From contig NZ_JABACI010000004.1 in the NCBI RefSeq assembly GCF_012524205.1, positions 806,001 to 870,000 of the forward strand: a DNA stretch of 64,000 nt. Direction: 5' to 3'. How positions within the stretch are numbered: position 1 is the stretch's first letter; every line of letters starts with the position of its first letter. The position numbers were made by a program, and so were the translations under genes. The notes beneath the pieces are model-generated. The model saw only the letters and a list, made by a program, of their open reading frames with translations, searched no databases and was not told where the DNA came from. The DNA comes from Microbacterium salsuginis. GTDB lineage: Bacteria > Actinomycetota > Actinomycetes > Actinomycetales > Microbacteriaceae. This document shows positions 24,770 to 33,410 of the stretch, in pieces.

Positions 24770-25198
24770 ATGATCACGTGGGCAGGATGGCTCATCGTGC
24801 TGTTCGGAACGGCGCACACCGTCGGCGCGCTCACGGTCCTCGGAGCCGGGGAGCACGCCGGCACGTGGCTCACAGGTGGGCTCTGGGACGACAGCCTGTT
24901 CACCATGGGGCCCGCGCTGAGCGCGTACTGGCTGAGCATCAACAGCTTCGGCCCGGCACTCATCGTGGTCGGCTTCGTCGTCCTCTGGCTCGCGCGGCGA
25001 GGCATCACGCCTCCCGCGTTCATCGGGTGGGCGCTGGGAGGCTGGACGATCGTCGACAACGTGCTCTCCGGTGTCGGTTTCGGGCAGGGCCTGATCGTGC
25101 TCGTGGCGGCGGGCCTGCTGGTGGCCGCCGCGTTCCGCGCGAAGCGACTCGACCGCGCTGCCGCCGCCGACAGGCGCCTCGAACCCGTCGCATCGTGA
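24770..25198 (+). CDS. small membrane protein, DUF6463-like
   Basis: 142-residue protein with about four hydrophobic segments (WAGWLIVLFGTAHTVGAL, SFGPALIVVGFVVLWL, FIGWALGGWTIVDNVL, LIVLVAAGLLVAAAF). The conserved SAYWLSINSFGP block resembles the uncharacterised DUF6463 family; I hold that name loosely. GAAGGAG precedes the ATG. First gene of an operon whose members all overlap or nearly touch; function unknown. Confidence 0.7.
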   Translation: MITWAGWLIVLFGTAHTVGALTVLGAGEHAGTWLTGGLWDDSLFTMGPALSAYWLSINSFGPALIVVGFVVLWLARRGITPPAFIGWALGGWTIVDNVLSGVGFGQGLIVLVAAGLLVAAAFRAKRLDRAAAADRRLEPVAS

Positions 25199-25974
25199 CC
25201 GCACCCACGACGGTGGCGGCACCGCAGACCGCGGCGCGGCCAGGCGTGCGTCCCGGCCTCGACAAGCAGCCGGACGCCGTCGCCGCCATGTTCGACCGCG
25301 TGGCGCCCCGCTACGACCTGCTCAACGTGCTCATGACCGGGGGCTACGTCGGTCGGTGGCGACGGGCCACCACGTCGGCGATCGACCCTCGCCCCGGACA
25401 GTGGATCCTGGACGTGGCCGCCGGCACCGGCGCGTCGTCGGTCCCGCTGGCACGGGCCGGAGCCCGCGTGCTCGCGTCGGATCCCGCGCCCCGCATGCTC
25501 GAGGTCGGGCGCCGTCGGCATCCGAGCCTCGACTTCGCCGCCGCGGACGCGCTCGAGCTGCCGTTCGAGGACGAGACGTTCGACACGGTCACGATCTCTT
25601 TCGGGCTGCGCAACATCGCGGACCCGCCGCGTGCGCTGCGCGAGATGGCCCGGGTCTGCCGCCCGGGCGGGCGCCTGGTGGTGTGTGAATTCTCCACGCC
25701 CACATCGCCGCTGCTGCGCGCGGGGCACCGACGGTTCGTCCGCACGATCCTGCCGTTGCTGGGTCGTCTCGCCTCGTCGGATCCGGCCGCGTACCACTAC
25801 CTCGCCGACACCGTCCTGGACTGGCCAGACCAGCGCGAACTCGCCGCACTCATCGGGCACAACGGATGGCGGAACGTCGAGCATCGCGATCTGAGCGGCG
25901 GCATCGTCGCCGTGCACCGCGCGACGCGCCCGGGTCCACGACCCCTCGCGACTCGAACGGAGAACCATCGATGA
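25195..25974 (+). CDS. MenG/UbiE-like SAM-dependent methyltransferase
   Basis: 259-residue class I methyltransferase. AMFDRVAPRYDLLN and the motif I LDVAAGTGASS, then FGLRNIADPPRALREMARV and EFSTP are the UbiE/MenG (demethylmenaquinone methyltransferase) signatures. Starts at GTG 25195 overlapping the previous stop. It is not surrounded by menaquinone genes but by small uncharacterised membrane proteins under a TetR regulator, so it may be a second copy methylating another quinone-like or xenobiotic substrate. An N-terminal extension of about 30 residues precedes the family core. Confidence 0.82.
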   Translation: MTAPTTVAAPQTAARPGVRPGLDKQPDAVAAMFDRVAPRYDLLNVLMTGGYVGRWRRATTSAIDPRPGQWILDVAAGTGASSVPLARAGARVLASDPAPRMLEVGRRRHPSLDFAAADALELPFEDETFDTVTISFGLRNIADPPRALREMARVCRPGGRLVVCEFSTPTSPLLRAGHRRFVRTILPLLGRLASSDPAAYHYLADTVLDWPDQRELAALIGHNGWRNVEHRDLSGGIVAVHRATRPGPRPLATRTENHR

Positions 25975-26435
25975 CTCCTCCAGGACCAGCGGCGAGAACG
26001 CTGCGGATCCTCATCCGGCTGTTCGCGCTGAACGCCGTCGCCACAGGTCTGGCGTGCGTCGTCTTCGGCCCCGAGCTGCTCTCGGGAGGCGACAGCGTGA
26101 TCGCGCCGGACCTCGCTCAGGAATTCCGGTTCCTGTCCGTATGGTGGCTCGCGGTCGGTGTCTACCTGTGGATGCTCGCCGCGCGGGCGCACACCGCGAC
26201 GGCCGAGTTCCGCATGGTGTGCATCGTCCTGTTCGCTTCGGGCGTGGCACGGTGGGTCACCTTCGCCACGCATGGTTGGCCGGCGCCCCTGTTCGTCGTG
26301 GTCGCGACGATCGAGATCGTCGCTCCCGCTCCGCTGTGGTGGCTCCAGGCGCGAGTGGCCGCCCGCTCCGCGGTCCGACCCGAGGCGATGGCTTCGACGC
26401 CTTCGCCGGGCCATGCGGACCGATCCGTCTCGTAG
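25971..26435 (+). CDS. membrane protein, DUF4345-like
   Basis: 154-residue protein with about four transmembrane segments (LIRLFALNAVATGLACVVFGPELL, FLSVWWLAVGVYLWMLAA, MVCIVLFASGVARWVTF, LFVVVATIEIVAPAPLWWL). Pattern and length fit DUF4345. Start ATGA overlaps the methyltransferase stop, implying translational coupling. Function unknown. Confidence 0.72.
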   Translation: MTPPGPAARTLRILIRLFALNAVATGLACVVFGPELLSGGDSVIAPDLAQEFRFLSVWWLAVGVYLWMLAARAHTATAEFRMVCIVLFASGVARWVTFATHGWPAPLFVVVATIEIVAPAPLWWLQARVAARSAVRPEAMASTPSPGHADRSVS

Positions 26436-26922
26436 GCGCGGGGCGCGCGTGGCGCCGCGACCCGCCCGCGCGTACTCGGCGCCCGCGTGGCGCACCGCTC
26501 TGCTGCGCGCCTCCGCCATCCGCGGGGACTGGACGAGCCGTCAGCGTCAGCCGGTGACGGCGCATGCGTCCACGGACCCCGCGGTGTGGACGACCGTGCT
26601 CTTCCACGAGCCCTCGGCGACGATGACCGCCGTGCTGGCGGTGCGCGACCGCCTGGTGGCGCTGGTGGGGCTGCGGCCGTCCTCGCGCGACAGCTTTCGC
26701 GTCCTGGCTCGGACCGGGGACGAGGTGCTCGTCGGCAGCGACGATCGGCATCTCGATTTCCGGGCGTCCGTGCGCCGGACGCGCCACACTGTAGACGTCG
26801 TGACGTACGTCGAAGTGCACAACCTGCTCGGCCGGTTGTATCTGGTGCCGGTGCGGATGGCGCATGCGGCGATCGTGCGAGGCATGCTCCGCCGAGCGGC
26901 GAAGCGGCTGGATCCGGTATGA
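26413..26922 (+). CDS. DUF2867 family protein
   Basis: 169-residue soluble protein. LAVRDRLVALVGLRP, LARTGDEVLVGSDDRHLDFR and EVHNLLGRLYLVPV are DUF2867 hallmarks; no function is known for the family. Start uncertain: ATG 26413 overlaps the previous gene by 23 bases, GTG 26449 is an alternative. Its last codons and stop are the first unit of a three-copy 20-bp tandem repeat. Confidence 0.75.
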   Translation: MRTDPSRRRGARVAPRPARAYSAPAWRTALLRASAIRGDWTSRQRQPVTAHASTDPAVWTTVLFHEPSATMTAVLAVRDRLVALVGLRPSSRDSFRVLARTGDEVLVGSDDRHLDFRASVRRTRHTVDVVTYVEVHNLLGRLYLVPVRMAHAAIVRGMLRRAAKRLDPV

Positions 26923-26967
26923 CCGTGCTGGATCCGGTGTGACTGTGCTGGATCCGATGTGACGATG
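26908..26967. repeat. 20-bp tandem repeat, three copies
   Basis: Period-20 repeat with the unit TGCTGGATCCGGTGTGACTG; copies at about 26908-26927, 26928-26947 and 26948-26967 with few differences. The first copy contains the stop codon of the DUF2867 gene; the array ends eight bases before the next GTG start. Probably slippage-generated; it lengthens the intercistronic gap in an otherwise overlapping operon. Confidence 0.75.
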
Positions 26968-26975
26968 GAGACCCA

Positions 26976-27665
26976 GTGAAGACGGATGCCGCAGCGCAGG
27001 GCGCGTTCGAACGCACCGCGATGGCCGCTGCATGGGTCGGCATCGCCGTCCTGATCGTGGTGGTCCTGGTGTTCGCGTCGCTGCGGGCCGCCACCGACCT
27101 TCCGCTGCTCCTCGGTGCGGAGCATCCTGATCCGGACGCGTTCGAGGCGCGATACGTCGCGGCGCCATGGCTGGCGTATCTGCACATCGTGCCGGGCGTG
27201 CTCTATCTGCTCGGCGCTCCGCTGCAGCTATGGCGAGGGTTTCGTCAGCGGCACATCCGCGTGCACCGGCTCGTGGGTCGCATCATCCTTCCCGCCGGCA
27301 TCGTCAGCGGCATGTTCGCACTCGCGTTCGGCGTGCCGTTCTCGTTCGGCGGGACGTTCCAGTCGCTGGCCACAGCCGTGTTCGGCTCGTGGTTCCTGGT
27401 CTCGCTGCTCGTCGCATTCGCCGCCATCCGGTCGGGGAACGTGCGGGTCCACCGGCGGTGGATGATCCGCGCGTTCGCCGTCGGGCTGGGCGTGGGCACG
27501 ATCCGCCTGTGGATCGGCCTCTTCGTCGCGCTCACCGACATCACGATCGTCGACACCTTCGCCCTGGGCTTCTGGCTCGGGCTGGGCACCAACGTGCTGT
27601 TCGGTGAGCTCTGGCTGTGGTGGCGCGGCGATCCCGGGTCCCCGCGAAGGCAAGGACCCTCATGA
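26976..27665 (+). CDS. DUF2306 membrane protein
   Basis: 229 residues with about six transmembrane segments. HIVPGVLYLLGAPLQLWRGFR and the VHRLVGR and VHRRWMIRAF blocks are DUF2306 features. GTG start with GGAG upstream. Fourth membrane protein of the TetR-controlled operon. The conserved His residues at membrane edges might bind heme or quinone as in other b-type membrane proteins, but this is only a suggestion. Confidence 0.78.
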   Translation: MKTDAAAQGAFERTAMAAAWVGIAVLIVVVLVFASLRAATDLPLLLGAEHPDPDAFEARYVAAPWLAYLHIVPGVLYLLGAPLQLWRGFRQRHIRVHRLVGRIILPAGIVSGMFALAFGVPFSFGGTFQSLATAVFGSWFLVSLLVAFAAIRSGNVRVHRRWMIRAFAVGLGVGTIRLWIGLFVALTDITIVDTFALGFWLGLGTNVLFGELWLWWRGDPGSPRRQGPS

Positions 27666-28420
27666 ATCCTCTCCGTCCGCTCGTCGTCGCCGCGCAGGGC
27701 TGGTGGGTGCGCCGCACGATCCACCTCCTGCCGCCCGCCGGCGGGCCGGCGTCGGGTCTTGTCGGCGATTCGCTCGCCGAGCCGCTGCGAATCGCCGTGG
27801 TGGGAGAGTCCACGGCGGCAGGCGCCGGTGTCGCGGTCCATCAGGACGGATTCGCCGGCGCGCTGGCGCACGGCCTCGCCGAATCGACGGGACGGGCGGT
27901 GCTGTGGAGCGTCGTCGGACAGTTCGGCGCGACCGCACGGCGCATCCGGCATCGGCTGATACCGCAGCTCGGCCCGCGATACGACCTGGTGGTGCTGCTC
28001 GCCGGCGCCAACGACGTGCTGAGCGGGCGGTCGGCGGCCGAGTGGCGTGCGGACCTGACCGCGATCCTCGACCTCCTCGCGCTTCGGTCCGGGCGGACGA
28101 TCGTGGTCGGCACACCCCCGTTCGCTTCGTTCCCGTCGCTGCCGCGCACCCTCCGGCGTCACCTCGCCGAGTCCGGGCAGGCGCTGGACGAGGTGGCTCG
28201 GCAGGTGTGCGCGACTCGAGAGGATGCGGAGTGGATGCCGTCGGCAGACGATCAGGTCGGGCCCGACTTCTTCGCCGCCGACGGCTTCCATCCCTCCGCG
28301 ATCGGCTACCGCCGCTGGGCCGAACTCGTGCGGGAGAAAGTCGAGGCGTCCTCGCTGGCGGCCGCACCGCCGGCCGCCGGCGAGCCCCGACCCGTCACCG
28401 CGAGCGAATCGACTCCGTGA
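27662..28420 (+). CDS. SGNH/GDSL hydrolase family protein
   Basis: 252-residue esterase/lipase-like hydrolase. Block I is VVGESTAAGAG with nucleophile Ser50, block III is LLAGANDVLSG, and block V is DGFHPS with Asp207 and His210. No clear signal peptide. ATGA overlap with the DUF2306 stop. The 3' end overlaps the convergent phosphodiesterase gene by 26 bases. Substrate unknown. Confidence 0.85.
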   Translation: MNPLRPLVVAAQGWWVRRTIHLLPPAGGPASGLVGDSLAEPLRIAVVGESTAAGAGVAVHQDGFAGALAHGLAESTGRAVLWSVVGQFGATARRIRHRLIPQLGPRYDLVVLLAGANDVLSGRSAAEWRADLTAILDLLALRSGRTIVVGTPPFASFPSLPRTLRRHLAESGQALDEVARQVCATREDAEWMPSADDQVGPDFFAADGFHPSAIGYRRWAELVREKVEASSLAAAPPAAGEPRPVTASESTP

Positions 28421-29708
28421 GCACACGCCCGTCAGCGCCCGCCGGACCCTCGAATCCGAGGAGAGCCGCGATCGTCGGGGCGACGTCGATGTGACGCGGG
28501 TCCTGCGGGGCGGCATGCGGACGCACGCCGGCTCCGGCGATCACGAGCGGCACGTGCAGCTCCCGCGTCGTGCCGTGCGCCCCGGCGGGGTCGGCCGGTG
28601 TCGCTCCGAGCGACCACCCCGCCTCGGGCTCGATCACGAGCTCGCCGTGCTTGGCCGACATGTGCATCGCCTGCTGTTCCGACTTGTCGTACACCGCGGC
28701 GACGTGCGGGAGCGCCGACACCGCCGTCTCGATCGCGGCAGCGGCCACGGCATCGCCGGCCGCTGCGCCGACGAGATGCAGCGAGCCCACTCCGCCCACC
28801 ACGACGACCGCGTCGGTCTCGGGCTGAGGCGCCTGACCGGAGGAGAGCATCTCGGCGTCGTAGCCGGCCGCCTCGATCGCGGCGAGGAGCTCGTCGCGCA
28901 TCCCTTGCGTGAAGGTGCCCATGCCGTGGTCGCCGGTCACGACGAAAGCGGTGCGTCCGTAGATGCCGGCGTCCTTCGTCGCCTGCACGAGCCGGCCGAT
29001 CTGGGCATCCACCTCGGCCAGGGCCGCCGGCATCCCCTCCGCCTCTGCGCCGTCGGCGTGGCCGAGGGCGTCCAGGCGATCGCAGTACACCGCGATCAGG
29101 TCGGGCACGCCCGCCGTCTGCACCGGCACTCCGCCGCTCATCACGGGCTGTCCGTTGATCACGGCGATCGCATCGTCGGCTCGCCGGGCGCAGTCCCCGC
29201 CCGGCTGGGTGTACAGGCCGTTCGCGTCGCCGAAGGTCACGCCGTAGTTCTGCAGGATGAACCACTGGGCCGACATCACGGTGCCGCCCTGTTCGCGGAT
29301 CGCCTGCGCGATCGTGGGCACGGCGAGATCCCGCTGGGAGCTGCGTGCCACGCCGGTGGCCGTGTCGAACCAGAAAGCGGTGTTGCCGTGGGTCGCCGGC
29401 CACGCGCCGGTGGCGATCGAAGACCACGAGGGGTTGGTGATGGAGGTCATCACTCCCGTCGAGACGCTCAGGCTTCCCCGCTTGGCGAGCGCCTCGAGGT
29501 TCGGCATCGGAGCGCGGTCGAGGTACTCGACGTCGAAGCCGTCGAGGGCGATGAAGACGACGTGCTCCGCGGGCGGGGGCGCCGATGCGGCCTCGGCGGA
29601 AGCGTCGCCTCGAGCAGCGGCCGGGAGCGCTCCGGCGCTGAGCGCCGCGACGGCGAGCAGCGCGGCGGCGAGGCGGGCGGGGTGGCGGAATCTGGCGGTG
29701 GAGCGCAT
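28395..29708 (-). CDS. exported alkaline phosphatase / type I phosphodiesterase superfamily protein
   Basis: 437-residue exported hydrolase. A signal peptide (LAAALLAVAALSAGALPAAA) is followed by VVFIALDGFDVEYL (first metal Asp), TSITNPSWSSIATG (nucleophile Thr/Ser region), and VTGDHGMG (metal Asp/His). This is the nucleotide pyrophosphatase/phosphodiesterase pattern, so phosphodiester or phosphomonoester cleavage at the cell surface is expected. Divergent from an exported metallophosphoesterase, suggesting a local phosphate- or nucleotide-scavenging pair. Confidence 0.83.
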   Translation of the reverse strand: MRSTARFRHPARLAAALLAVAALSAGALPAAARGDASAEAASAPPPAEHVVFIALDGFDVEYLDRAPMPNLEALAKRGSLSVSTGVMTSITNPSWSSIATGAWPATHGNTAFWFDTATGVARSSQRDLAVPTIAQAIREQGGTVMSAQWFILQNYGVTFGDANGLYTQPGGDCARRADDAIAVINGQPVMSGGVPVQTAGVPDLIAVYCDRLDALGHADGAEAEGMPAALAEVDAQIGRLVQATKDAGIYGRTAFVVTGDHGMGTFTQGMRDELLAAIEAAGYDAEMLSSGQAPQPETDAVVVVGGVGSLHLVGAAAGDAVAAAAIETAVSALPHVAAVYDKSEQQAMHMSAKHGELVIEPEAGWSLGATPADPAGAHGTTRELHVPLVIAGAGVRPHAAPQDPRHIDVAPTIAALLGFEGPAGADGRVLTESIRSR

Positions 29709-30012
29709 CTTCGGTTCCTCTCGCGAGTCGGCGGCGGGGCCCCGGCGTGCCCGGGAGCCGACTGCCTTCGACGCTGACGGCGGGGAGGCCGCGCAGGCAA
29801 CAGCCTCCTCGCCGCGTGCAAGGAATCACCCATCGCGGCCCCTCGCGTGCGGGGAATCCGCCACACCGGCCGGAGGTCCTCGAAGGGTCGACGGTTTCTT
29901 GCGCCACGACCGCTGCCCGTGTCGATCCCTCGCAATTCGGCGCGTGGCGCTTGGCCGGGGCCGCGGCATCCGGATTGTGTGCTCGTCGTAGGCACGACGT
30001 GAGGAGTGGCAC
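29709..30012. other. 304-bp divergent intergenic region, no gene seen
   Basis: Lies between the start codons of two exported phosphoesterase genes. Short open frames here are GC-rich shadows. I saw no clear -35/-10 pair, hairpin or PHO-box-like direct repeat; ribosome sites are present at both ends (GAGAGGAA on minus, GAGGAG before 30013). Confidence 0.5.
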
Positions 30013-32223
30013 ATGGCGGATGCGGCAGACGCGGCAGGGCGAGGTGCGGGGCTCAGCCGCCGCGGGTTCCTCGGTCTCTCGGCGATCGGGGTCGGGCTCG
30101 GGCTCGGCGGCACCGGCTGGGGACCGTGGCCGGGTGGTGCGGTCGCGGCGCCGCGTGGCGCAGGGGATGCCGCGCTGAGATTCGTCGTGCTCACCGACAC
30201 ACACGCGAACCCGGAAGAGGCGGCGCGAATGGAGAACCTGCGCCGGGTCTTCGCCGCCGTCGATGCCGAGCAGCCGCAGTTCGTGCTGCACTGCGGTGAC
30301 ATCACCGACTACGGCAGCGACGAGGAGTTCGCGGCCTACCGTGCCGCGATTCCGGACGGACTGTGGGATCGGGTGCGGCACGCGCCCGGCAATCACGAGA
30401 TCCGGTGGGACACGAGCGCGCGCGAGCGCTTCCAGCGCTGGTTCGGGCCGACGAGCTACAGCTTCGATGCCGGTGGGGTGCACTTCGTCGCGCTCGACCC
30501 GACCCAGGCGCTGCAGGAGCCCGGCCTGTTCGGGGACGATCTCGAGCGGCTCCGCGAAGACCTCGATGACGTGGGCGACACGCCCACGGTCATGTTCCTG
30601 CACTATCCCCTGGCAGGACGCAACTACTACGTCAACGACGCCGACGCGTTCCTTCGAACGATCGATCCCTACCCGGTGCGGGGCATCTTCGCCGGTCACA
30701 TCCACCGCAACGAGATCGACCGCTTCAACGGGCTGACGCAGGTCGCCGCGGTCGCCACCCGCAGCGGACCCTTCTACCTGCGCGTCACGCAGGTCGACGA
30801 CGGCGACGGTCGCCGTCTGCTCGTCGAGCAGGTCACCCTCGGCGCGACCGACGCGGACGCGGCGACCGTGCAGCTCATCGGCGAGATGCCCCTCGATGCA
30901 CCGCCCGCGGGCGAGGACCCGATCCGCATCGCCGCGCGACCGGGCGACGCGGCCATCGCGCTGACGGCGGTCGCCGGCCACGACGCCGGCGCCGTCGAGG
31001 CGCGTGTGCACCCCCAGGCGGTGTTCGGCGCGGTCGACGACGGCGTATGGACCCCGCTGTCGCCGCGGGGAGCCTCGTGGCATGGCGACCTCGACGCGAG
31101 CACCCTCGCCGCAGGAGTGCATCGCGTGCAGGTGCGGGCGACGGATGCCGCGGGCGGACGCCGCTACGACACGACCGAGATCGACCGCCGCGGTGCGACG
31201 CGCGCTCGGCCCGCGTGGGAGCTGGCGATCGGGGGACAGCTGCAGGGCGCGCTCGCCGCGCACGAGGGCACGGTCGTCGCCACGTCGACCTCGGGCCGCG
31301 TCGTGGCGATCGAGGTCGAAGGCGCCTCGCGCCACCGTCGCCGGTGGGCGGCCGACCTCGGACCCGCGCACCGCGGAGCCGCGTTCACCACCGACGGCGC
31401 CCTGGTCTGCGTGCCCGGCGCCGACCACCGCCTCACGGCGCTCGACGCCCGCACCGGCGACGTCTCCTGGATCAGCCGCTTCGACAAGCCGGTGATGTCG
31501 ACGCCCGCGGTCATCGCCACGGGCGAGGGCGACCGCATCCTGATCGCCGCGGAGGACCGGCTCCGAAGCCTCGATGCGCACGGGCGCACGCTGTGGGAGG
31601 CATCCGTCCCGGTGCGCACCGCGGGTCGTGCTGCCAGCGACGGCGCGCGCGTCTTCGTCGGCGCCGGCGACGGTCGCGCATACGCCTACGATCTCGCGAC
31701 CGGCGCGCCGCTGTGGTCGTTCCTCACCAACGAGCGGCCGGACTCGTACCGGCAGCTCATCTACGGTCCGTGGGACGACTGGATCGAGGTGCTTCCGACC
31801 GGGGCGGTGCTCATCAGCACCGTGACGCACGCCATCGCCGTCGACCCCGCGACGGGCGCCGAGCTCTGGCGCGTCGCCGGCAGCCACATCTTCGCCCCCA
31901 GCCTGATGCTTCCCGACGGCGGTCTGCTGCTGACGACGGAGTGGGGCGTCGTGAGCGTCGTCGACCCCGCGACAGGCGCTCCGCGCTGGAGTGCGCAGGC
32001 GGTGCCGCGGGTGGTGAACGCCGGCCCGGCGCTCGACCCGCGCGATGGCACCGCGTGGCTGGTGTCGGTGGGCGGGCTGCTCGCCGCGATCGATCCCGTC
32101 GCCGGCGCGGTGGCGGTGGACCGGCAGCTGTTCACCGCCAACACGTTCGCCACTCCCGTCGTGGTGGGCGAGCAGCTCATCGTCGGCGCCCAGGACGGGG
32201 TGCTCCGCGGCCTCACGGTCTGA
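30013..32223 (+). CDS. Tat-exported metallophosphoesterase with C-terminal PQQ-type beta-propeller
   Basis: 736 residues. The N-terminus has a twin-arginine signal (LSRRGFLGLSAIG). The calcineurin-like phosphoesterase domain shows DTH (Asp62, His64), GDITD, GNHE, LHYP and GHIH, all metal ligands intact. From about residue 400 a PQQ/YncE-like propeller follows, with repeats such as LDARTGDVSW, YDLATGAPLW, VDPATGAELW and VDPATGAPRW. The propeller probably serves as a binding platform. Substrate unknown; a cell-surface phosphoesterase is inferred. Confidence 0.87.
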   Translation: MADAADAAGRGAGLSRRGFLGLSAIGVGLGLGGTGWGPWPGGAVAAPRGAGDAALRFVVLTDTHANPEEAARMENLRRVFAAVDAEQPQFVLHCGDITDYGSDEEFAAYRAAIPDGLWDRVRHAPGNHEIRWDTSARERFQRWFGPTSYSFDAGGVHFVALDPTQALQEPGLFGDDLERLREDLDDVGDTPTVMFLHYPLAGRNYYVNDADAFLRTIDPYPVRGIFAGHIHRNEIDRFNGLTQVAAVATRSGPFYLRVTQVDDGDGRRLLVEQVTLGATDADAATVQLIGEMPLDAPPAGEDPIRIAARPGDAAIALTAVAGHDAGAVEARVHPQAVFGAVDDGVWTPLSPRGASWHGDLDASTLAAGVHRVQVRATDAAGGRRYDTTEIDRRGATRARPAWELAIGGQLQGALAAHEGTVVATSTSGRVVAIEVEGASRHRRRWAADLGPAHRGAAFTTDGALVCVPGADHRLTALDARTGDVSWISRFDKPVMSTPAVIATGEGDRILIAAEDRLRSLDAHGRTLWEASVPVRTAGRAASDGARVFVGAGDGRAYAYDLATGAPLWSFLTNERPDSYRQLIYGPWDDWIEVLPTGAVLISTVTHAIAVDPATGAELWRVAGSHIFAPSLMLPDGGLLLTTEWGVVSVVDPATGAPRWSAQAVPRVVNAGPALDPRDGTAWLVSVGGLLAAIDPVAGAVAVDRQLFTANTFATPVVVGEQLIVGAQDGVLRGLTV

Positions 32224-32238
32224 GCCTCACGGTCTGAG
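32211..32238. repeat. 14-bp tandem duplication spanning a stop codon
   Basis: CCTCACGGTCTGAG occurs twice in a row (32211-32224, 32225-32238); a partial third unit follows. The first copy contains the stop codon of the metallophosphoesterase and the second regenerates it in another frame. Likely replication slippage. Confidence 0.75.
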
Positions 32239-32251
32239 CCTCGCGGGCTCG

Positions 32252-33244
32252 TCAGCCGACGGCGGCGAGCTCGCGGGTGCGTCCGGCGCGCTTGAGCGAA
32301 TGCAGGGCGACGGCGACGTCGGCGTGCTGCAGCCCGGGCAGTCCCCCGATCGTCTCGGAGATGAAGCCGTACAGCGCCGCGTCCGAGGTCAGCGCGACCT
32401 CGCCGCAGAGGTTGCGGTCTCCGGTCGTCGCCGAGATCATCAGCATCGACGGATGCTGTGCCAGCAGCTCGCCGGCGCGGCTCAGCTGCGTCGGGTTCAC
32501 GCTCAGAGCGACGAACGCGTTCACCGTCAGTCCGATGCGTTCCGGCTCGACCACCGTGCGCATGCGGAGCGCGCCCGACGACATCATCGCCTCCGCGCGC
32601 CGCCGCACCGTGACAGGGCTCGCATCGCACAGCTCTCCGAGGCGCTGCCACCCGAGCCGGCCGTCGGAGGCGAGGGCGGCGGCGATGCGCTCGTCGAGGG
32701 CGTCGGTCTTGACGCGGCTGTCGGGCAGCGGGTCGCTCCACGGGTCGAGGCGCTGAGCCCGCAGCTGCTCCACGACGTCGGGAGGCAGCAGATCGGGCAG
32801 CCAGCTGTGCGGCGTCGCGAAGCGCCGGATGACCTGGTTGCTCCACACGGCCAGCACGCCGTCGAGCGCCGGCAGCTGCTCGAGCGTGATCGCCAGCAGA
32901 TGGTCGTTCGAGGTGTAGCTGATCTCGGCGATGCAGTCGACGCTTCCGGTGAGCAGCTTCACCGATCCGCACTCCGGCCAGGTCGCCAGCCGCTGCGCCG
33001 ACCGGTGCGCTTCGCCGGGCCGGCAGCGCAGTCGCACGAACAGCGACCGCGATCGCCCCGTCGCCTCGCCGTCGAGCACGCCGATCACCCGCGCGGTGCC
33101 GTCTCGCACCAGGCGTGCGACTCTCCGGGACGCGGTCGCCTCGGACGTGAAGACGGCCTCGCTGATCTGCGCGTTCGTGGCGCGCGGATTGGCGAGGAGC
33201 GCGCCGGTGATGCGCAGGTCGAGGTCGTCCACGCAATGCACCAT
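32252..33244 (-). CDS. two-module Lrp/AsnC family transcriptional regulator
   Basis: 330 residues, twice the normal Lrp size. Module 1: HTH at 5-55 (LDLRITGALLANPRATNAQI) and a RAM-like sensor at about 65-150. Module 2: HTH at about 178-225 (DERIAAALASDGRLGWQRL) and a second RAM domain at 235-315. Such double AsnC proteins occur in actinobacteria next to amino-acid or sugar transport genes. ATG 33244 is chosen because the first HTH starts within ten residues. Divergent from the binding-protein operon and probably its regulator. Confidence 0.85.
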   Translation of the reverse strand: MVHCVDDLDLRITGALLANPRATNAQISEAVFTSEATASRRVARLVRDGTARVIGVLDGEATGRSRSLFVRLRCRPGEAHRSAQRLATWPECGSVKLLTGSVDCIAEISYTSNDHLLAITLEQLPALDGVLAVWSNQVIRRFATPHSWLPDLLPPDVVEQLRAQRLDPWSDPLPDSRVKTDALDERIAAALASDGRLGWQRLGELCDASPVTVRRRAEAMMSSGALRMRTVVEPERIGLTVNAFVALSVNPTQLSRAGELLAQHPSMLMISATTGDRNLCGEVALTSDAALYGFISETIGGLPGLQHADVAVALHSLKRAGRTRELAAVG

Positions 33245-33304
33245 ACATTCAGGAGTAGCGTCAAGATAGGTGCTTTGTTGCATTCTCCGGCCCGATCTCA
33301 TCGA

Positions 33305-33318
33305 GTTTGCTCGCAAAC
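33305..33318. promoter_or_regulatory. palindromic operator-like site upstream of the glycan importer
   Basis: GTTTGC-TC-GCAAAC, a 14-bp dyad with perfect 6-bp arms, in the 166-bp gap between the divergent Lrp-type regulator and the binding-protein gene. It is the only clear dyad there. Whether the AsnC protein or a distant LacI-type regulator binds it cannot be decided. Confidence 0.4.
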
Positions 33319-33410
33319 GGGCAGGATCGCAGCACCGCGAGAGCACCGACGCTGCGCCGGTCTCGCCCCCGTTCCGGCGCTCGTCGCCACGAAGATGAGG
33401 AGTGATGCAT

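Noticed and set aside
29709..30012. PHO box or riboswitch between the two phosphoesterase genes
   Set aside because: No direct heptamer repeats or conserved structured element could be identified.
28432..31887. 1151-residue open frame on the minus strand
   Set aside because: Antisense to the metallophosphoesterase gene over most of its length and out of frame with the phosphodiesterase gene; arginine/aspartate-rich composition with no recognisable domain. A GC-bias shadow.
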